The notes beneath the pieces are model-generated. The model made no database searches and was not told where the DNA came from. It was given only the letters and a program-made list of their open reading frames with translations. A stretch of 64,000 nt of DNA from Scleroderma bovista. Lineage: Eukaryota; Basidiomycota; Agaricomycetes; Boletales; Sclerodermataceae. The stretch lies in contig JAYMGJ010000680.1 of the NCBI GenBank assembly GCA_037178675.1, forward strand, positions 124,001 to 188,000, given 5' to 3'. Positions 61,507-64,000 of this stretch are shown in pieces. Both the position numbers and the translations under genes were made by a program. Each line of letters starts with the position of its first letter. Position 1 is the stretch's first letter.

Positions 61507-62911
61507 AAAGGAGGCAAGTGTCTACTTCTATTGTCGATGGTTGTATCCTTGTAATGTGTCAGCTTTTCTGACGGCAGTTGAATCATCAGTGTGGCCATGA
61601 TCGAAGAAGTGGCCTTTGCCTATACATGTACGCGACTCACGCTGAGTACTTACTTGTCTCTATCAGTTGTTGGACATATTCCCTGGCAACCGACGCTGCA
61701 TATTTTTGGACACACTAAGAAAGTGCGAAACCTCGTTCATGACCGGGGAGCGGGTAGATAAAAGGGGTAGACTATCTGTTTTGTTTCATTTGTTTCCGCT
61801 TCCACCGCGTCTTCACACTTACATGGCGCAAGTTGTCTTGAAACAATTTTCAAAGACTCTTTCATGCACTCTCAACAAAATGTTTTTGGAATCCACAACT
61901 TCCTCGATTCTGTCATCTGGGCCCTGGTCAGTGGTACTGGATTTTCTTGGTGTAGTGACTCAACACCTTTTTTCCGATCCATTGGAGGCATAGATTCAAA
62001 GCAGAGTCGCTATACAGAAGACAGCACATTCCATTTACTTTTCTGACTCTTGTAGTCGGTGAAATATACCTAATACAAAATTGGAATCGCCTCCTTCGCC
62101 ATTGCCGTAGTGCCGCTGGTTGCTTCCCAAGGTTAGCGTCAACGTCATCTGACACTTGCAGCACTTGCTGCATGGAGTCGCCATCAGTTCGTTGCCGTAG
62201 CACTGGCCGTGCAGGTCGTAGTCATTGTTACAGATGATGGTTAGTGGAATTGCCGCTGACTACACAGGTCGTCGTTGTCGTACAGGTGTGCGGGCGTGGC
62301 CATCAACGTCATGCAGCTAGTTGCACGGTCATTGTCGTCGTGAAGTGGAGGTGGCCTTCGACGTTATTGAGACGCCTTCTAAATGGTGAAGTGATGGTGG
62401 TGGTCAACATTGTGGTGATCGTGATTGGGACCGTTCGCATTGTCGTGCGCAGGCTGCACGGTGGAGTCGCAGTGCTTTCGACACTGTCAAGATGGTCAAG
62501 GTGATTATGGTGGTTGTAACCGCTGGGACCATCGGGTGTTAGTCGTGTCTCCCGGTCGCGGCGGTCATGGTTGTGGTTAAAAAGGCGAGTTCGTCATCTG
62601 TGGGTAGAGAGTAGGGATAAGCGCTAAGACATTGTGTTGTTTTGATTAGGGGGAAACGGCCAAGTGTATGTCATGTCTGCATGGAGAAGAACGTTGAGAA
62701 CGGTGAGGATGGCATGTCAATCGGTAAGCAGTGACGAAGCGTGAGTGTATCAAATTCAACGAGTGCAGGTTTGAGTGCGACGTCGGCACAACTGGTCGGC
62801 ATTCTGCAGTACAACAGGGGGTTGCACGAAGAACAAATCAGGATAATTTTTTTTTTTGACTCTTGGGCTGAAAAAAATAAAAAAATAAAAACGGTAAAGA
62901 GCCATGACGAC
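61507..62911. other. Gene-free stretch with GT-rich segment
   Basis: No supported gene. From about 62240 to 62580 the plus strand is rich in GTGGT, GTCGT and GTTG blocks, a composition like the minisatellite at 36.0 kb but without a clear unit. Between 62850 and 62890 there are short T and A runs. Confidence 0.45.
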
Positions 62912-64000
62912 TTAATCCTGGTCAAGGTAAACACTCCCATCTTGCTCAATCACCTCTCCGAGTGTTCTAATCCGCCCTGTCCTCAATAATGTTGCCCGAA
63001 AATCGACCCAGGTCATCCGAGGGCGCCGATGGTTTGGGCCATAGGGGATTTTTGTAAAGTCCACCACCAGCCCTGCTAGGCGATGTGGTTTCCTGCGGCT
63101 TTCAGGAGTCTGCAAGTGCATTGTAGTTCATTGTGAGGTCAAATGATCATTTTCAATTACCTCACTGTGCTGCACATCAACTTGTGGTGCCTCTCTCACA
63201 TAGGTGCCCTCCCTGCTGCTGGCTATCTTCTGGAGTGTCCCGTTCGGAGTTTGAGCAGCTCTTGGGGATGCCTGTCCTTCGATATTCAATTGCTCGTCCA
63301 CTTTCACCTTTTTTGTAAGCGGTGTAGGCTGGTGAGATAGCCTGCGCTTCTTCTCTCCCTTTTCGCCTGGTAATTCTTCCTCGGGTGCTACAGCGCGACC
63401 CTTTCCTTTTCGTGAGCGCATGAAACTTGGTTCCTTCCATGTATCAGGGTCATGTGCTGGTGTTGCACCACCATTGTACGGTGCTGAGCCTGGCTTGTTT
63501 GGTGTTGGTATAGTACCGGATGGTTGTTTCTGGCTTGGGGACGCAGAAAACAGAGAACGCATAGATGACGGCGATGACGATGCAAACTGAGAGTCGGCCA
63601 TTTCGTTTGTCATAGAGGGCACAACAGCAGAGGAGGACTTCTCAAGTACAGCTTTGGTCTCTGCATCGTCCTCCGAAAGTTCCGCATTTTCATGGCTGGT
63701 GTTAACCCTGTCCAGCACACCTCTATCGACATCTCGCATAGGTGAGTTGTTTGCTAACCCAGTTTCAAGAGTACGTGGTGTACCATGCACAGGCTGGCCA
63801 GATATCACTTCTGCAGACATCCGCGACACGTGTCTCGACGAGTCAGGATGACCATTTGGACTAGTCTTTCTTGGAGTTGATGCTTCTCCGGGCTTGAATC
63901 CATTGGAGAGCGATGAAGGCAATAGTGGTACATGTGACTGAGATGGCTGAGAAGACATCATTGCAGACGTATCGGAATTGGGTACCAGGATTTGGGTGGG
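62912..64000 (-). CDS. Uncharacterised nuclear-type protein, 5' partial
   Basis: Exon 63161 to beyond 64000 and last exon 62912-63109, joined by a 51-base GTAATT...TTGCAG intron in phase (VQHSE then TPESRRK). Two adjacent ATGs lie at 63958-63961, but the frame stays open and protein-like to the window edge (ILVPNSDTSA), so the true start is probably outside. The long first part is Ser/Pro-rich and disordered with basic clusters (RSRKGKGRAV, GEKKRRLSHQ, KKVKVDE) suggesting nuclear location. The last 65 residues look folded (HRLAGLVVDFTKIPYGPNHR, TWVDFRATLLRTGRIRTLGE). No family recognised. Confidence 0.65.

Overview
The window is nuclear DNA of a filamentous basidiomycete, most probably an Agaricomycete. 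Genes are dense, on both strands, and broken by many introns of about 46-60 bases. Nearly all introns are GT-AG; two look like GC-AG. The proteins are fungal: HET-domain proteins, a chitin synthase, a basidiomycete-type beta-trefoil protein, phospholipase B and a Yap/Pap1-type bZIP. I saw no rRNA gene, convincing tRNA gene, CRISPR array or bacterial operon. Most gene models were built by hand: exons were joined only where splice sites, reading phase and family motifs agreed.

Layout. 0-5.7 kb: a HET-domain gene running off the left edge, TFIIB and a bZIP factor. 6.3-8.9 kb: a nine-exon membrane-anchored phospholipase B. 8.9-18.8 kb is accessory and gene-poor; it holds one possible small gene and a decayed TPR-HET gene with at least four lesions. 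18.8-32.4 kb is a housekeeping block: FCP/SCP-type phosphatase, RAD23 and an LRR protein sharing a 58-base divergent promoter, ARF6-type GTPase, cysteine synthase, a CDCA7-type zinc-finger/WHIM protein, and a divergent SWS1/TRM11 pair. 32.6-49.0 kb holds four minus-strand copies of one MFS transporter gene (SLC49-like). They are interrupted by an AT-rich stretch with an inverted minisatellite (35.1-37.05 kb) and by a beta-trefoil protein gene. 50.1-64 kb: a WBP4-like splicing protein divergent from a 21-exon chitin synthase, an R3H-domain protein divergent from a mitochondrial PPR protein, a fragment of an SDH2 (succinate dehydrogenase iron-sulfur subunit) pseudogene, a small putative mitochondrial protein, and a partial nuclear protein at the right edge.

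The housekeeping genes often sit head-to-head with short shared promoters (RAD23/LRR, SWS1/TRM11, WBP4-like/CHS, R3H/PPR). The most unusual structures are the transporter array, whose last two copies are near-identical in the genes but diverged in the flanks (suggesting gene conversion), the RAD23/LRR promoter centred on a 14-base palindrome with an MluI box, the chitin synthase microexons, the two GC-AG introns and the decayed TPR-HET gene. I did not find a clearly new multi-gene system.
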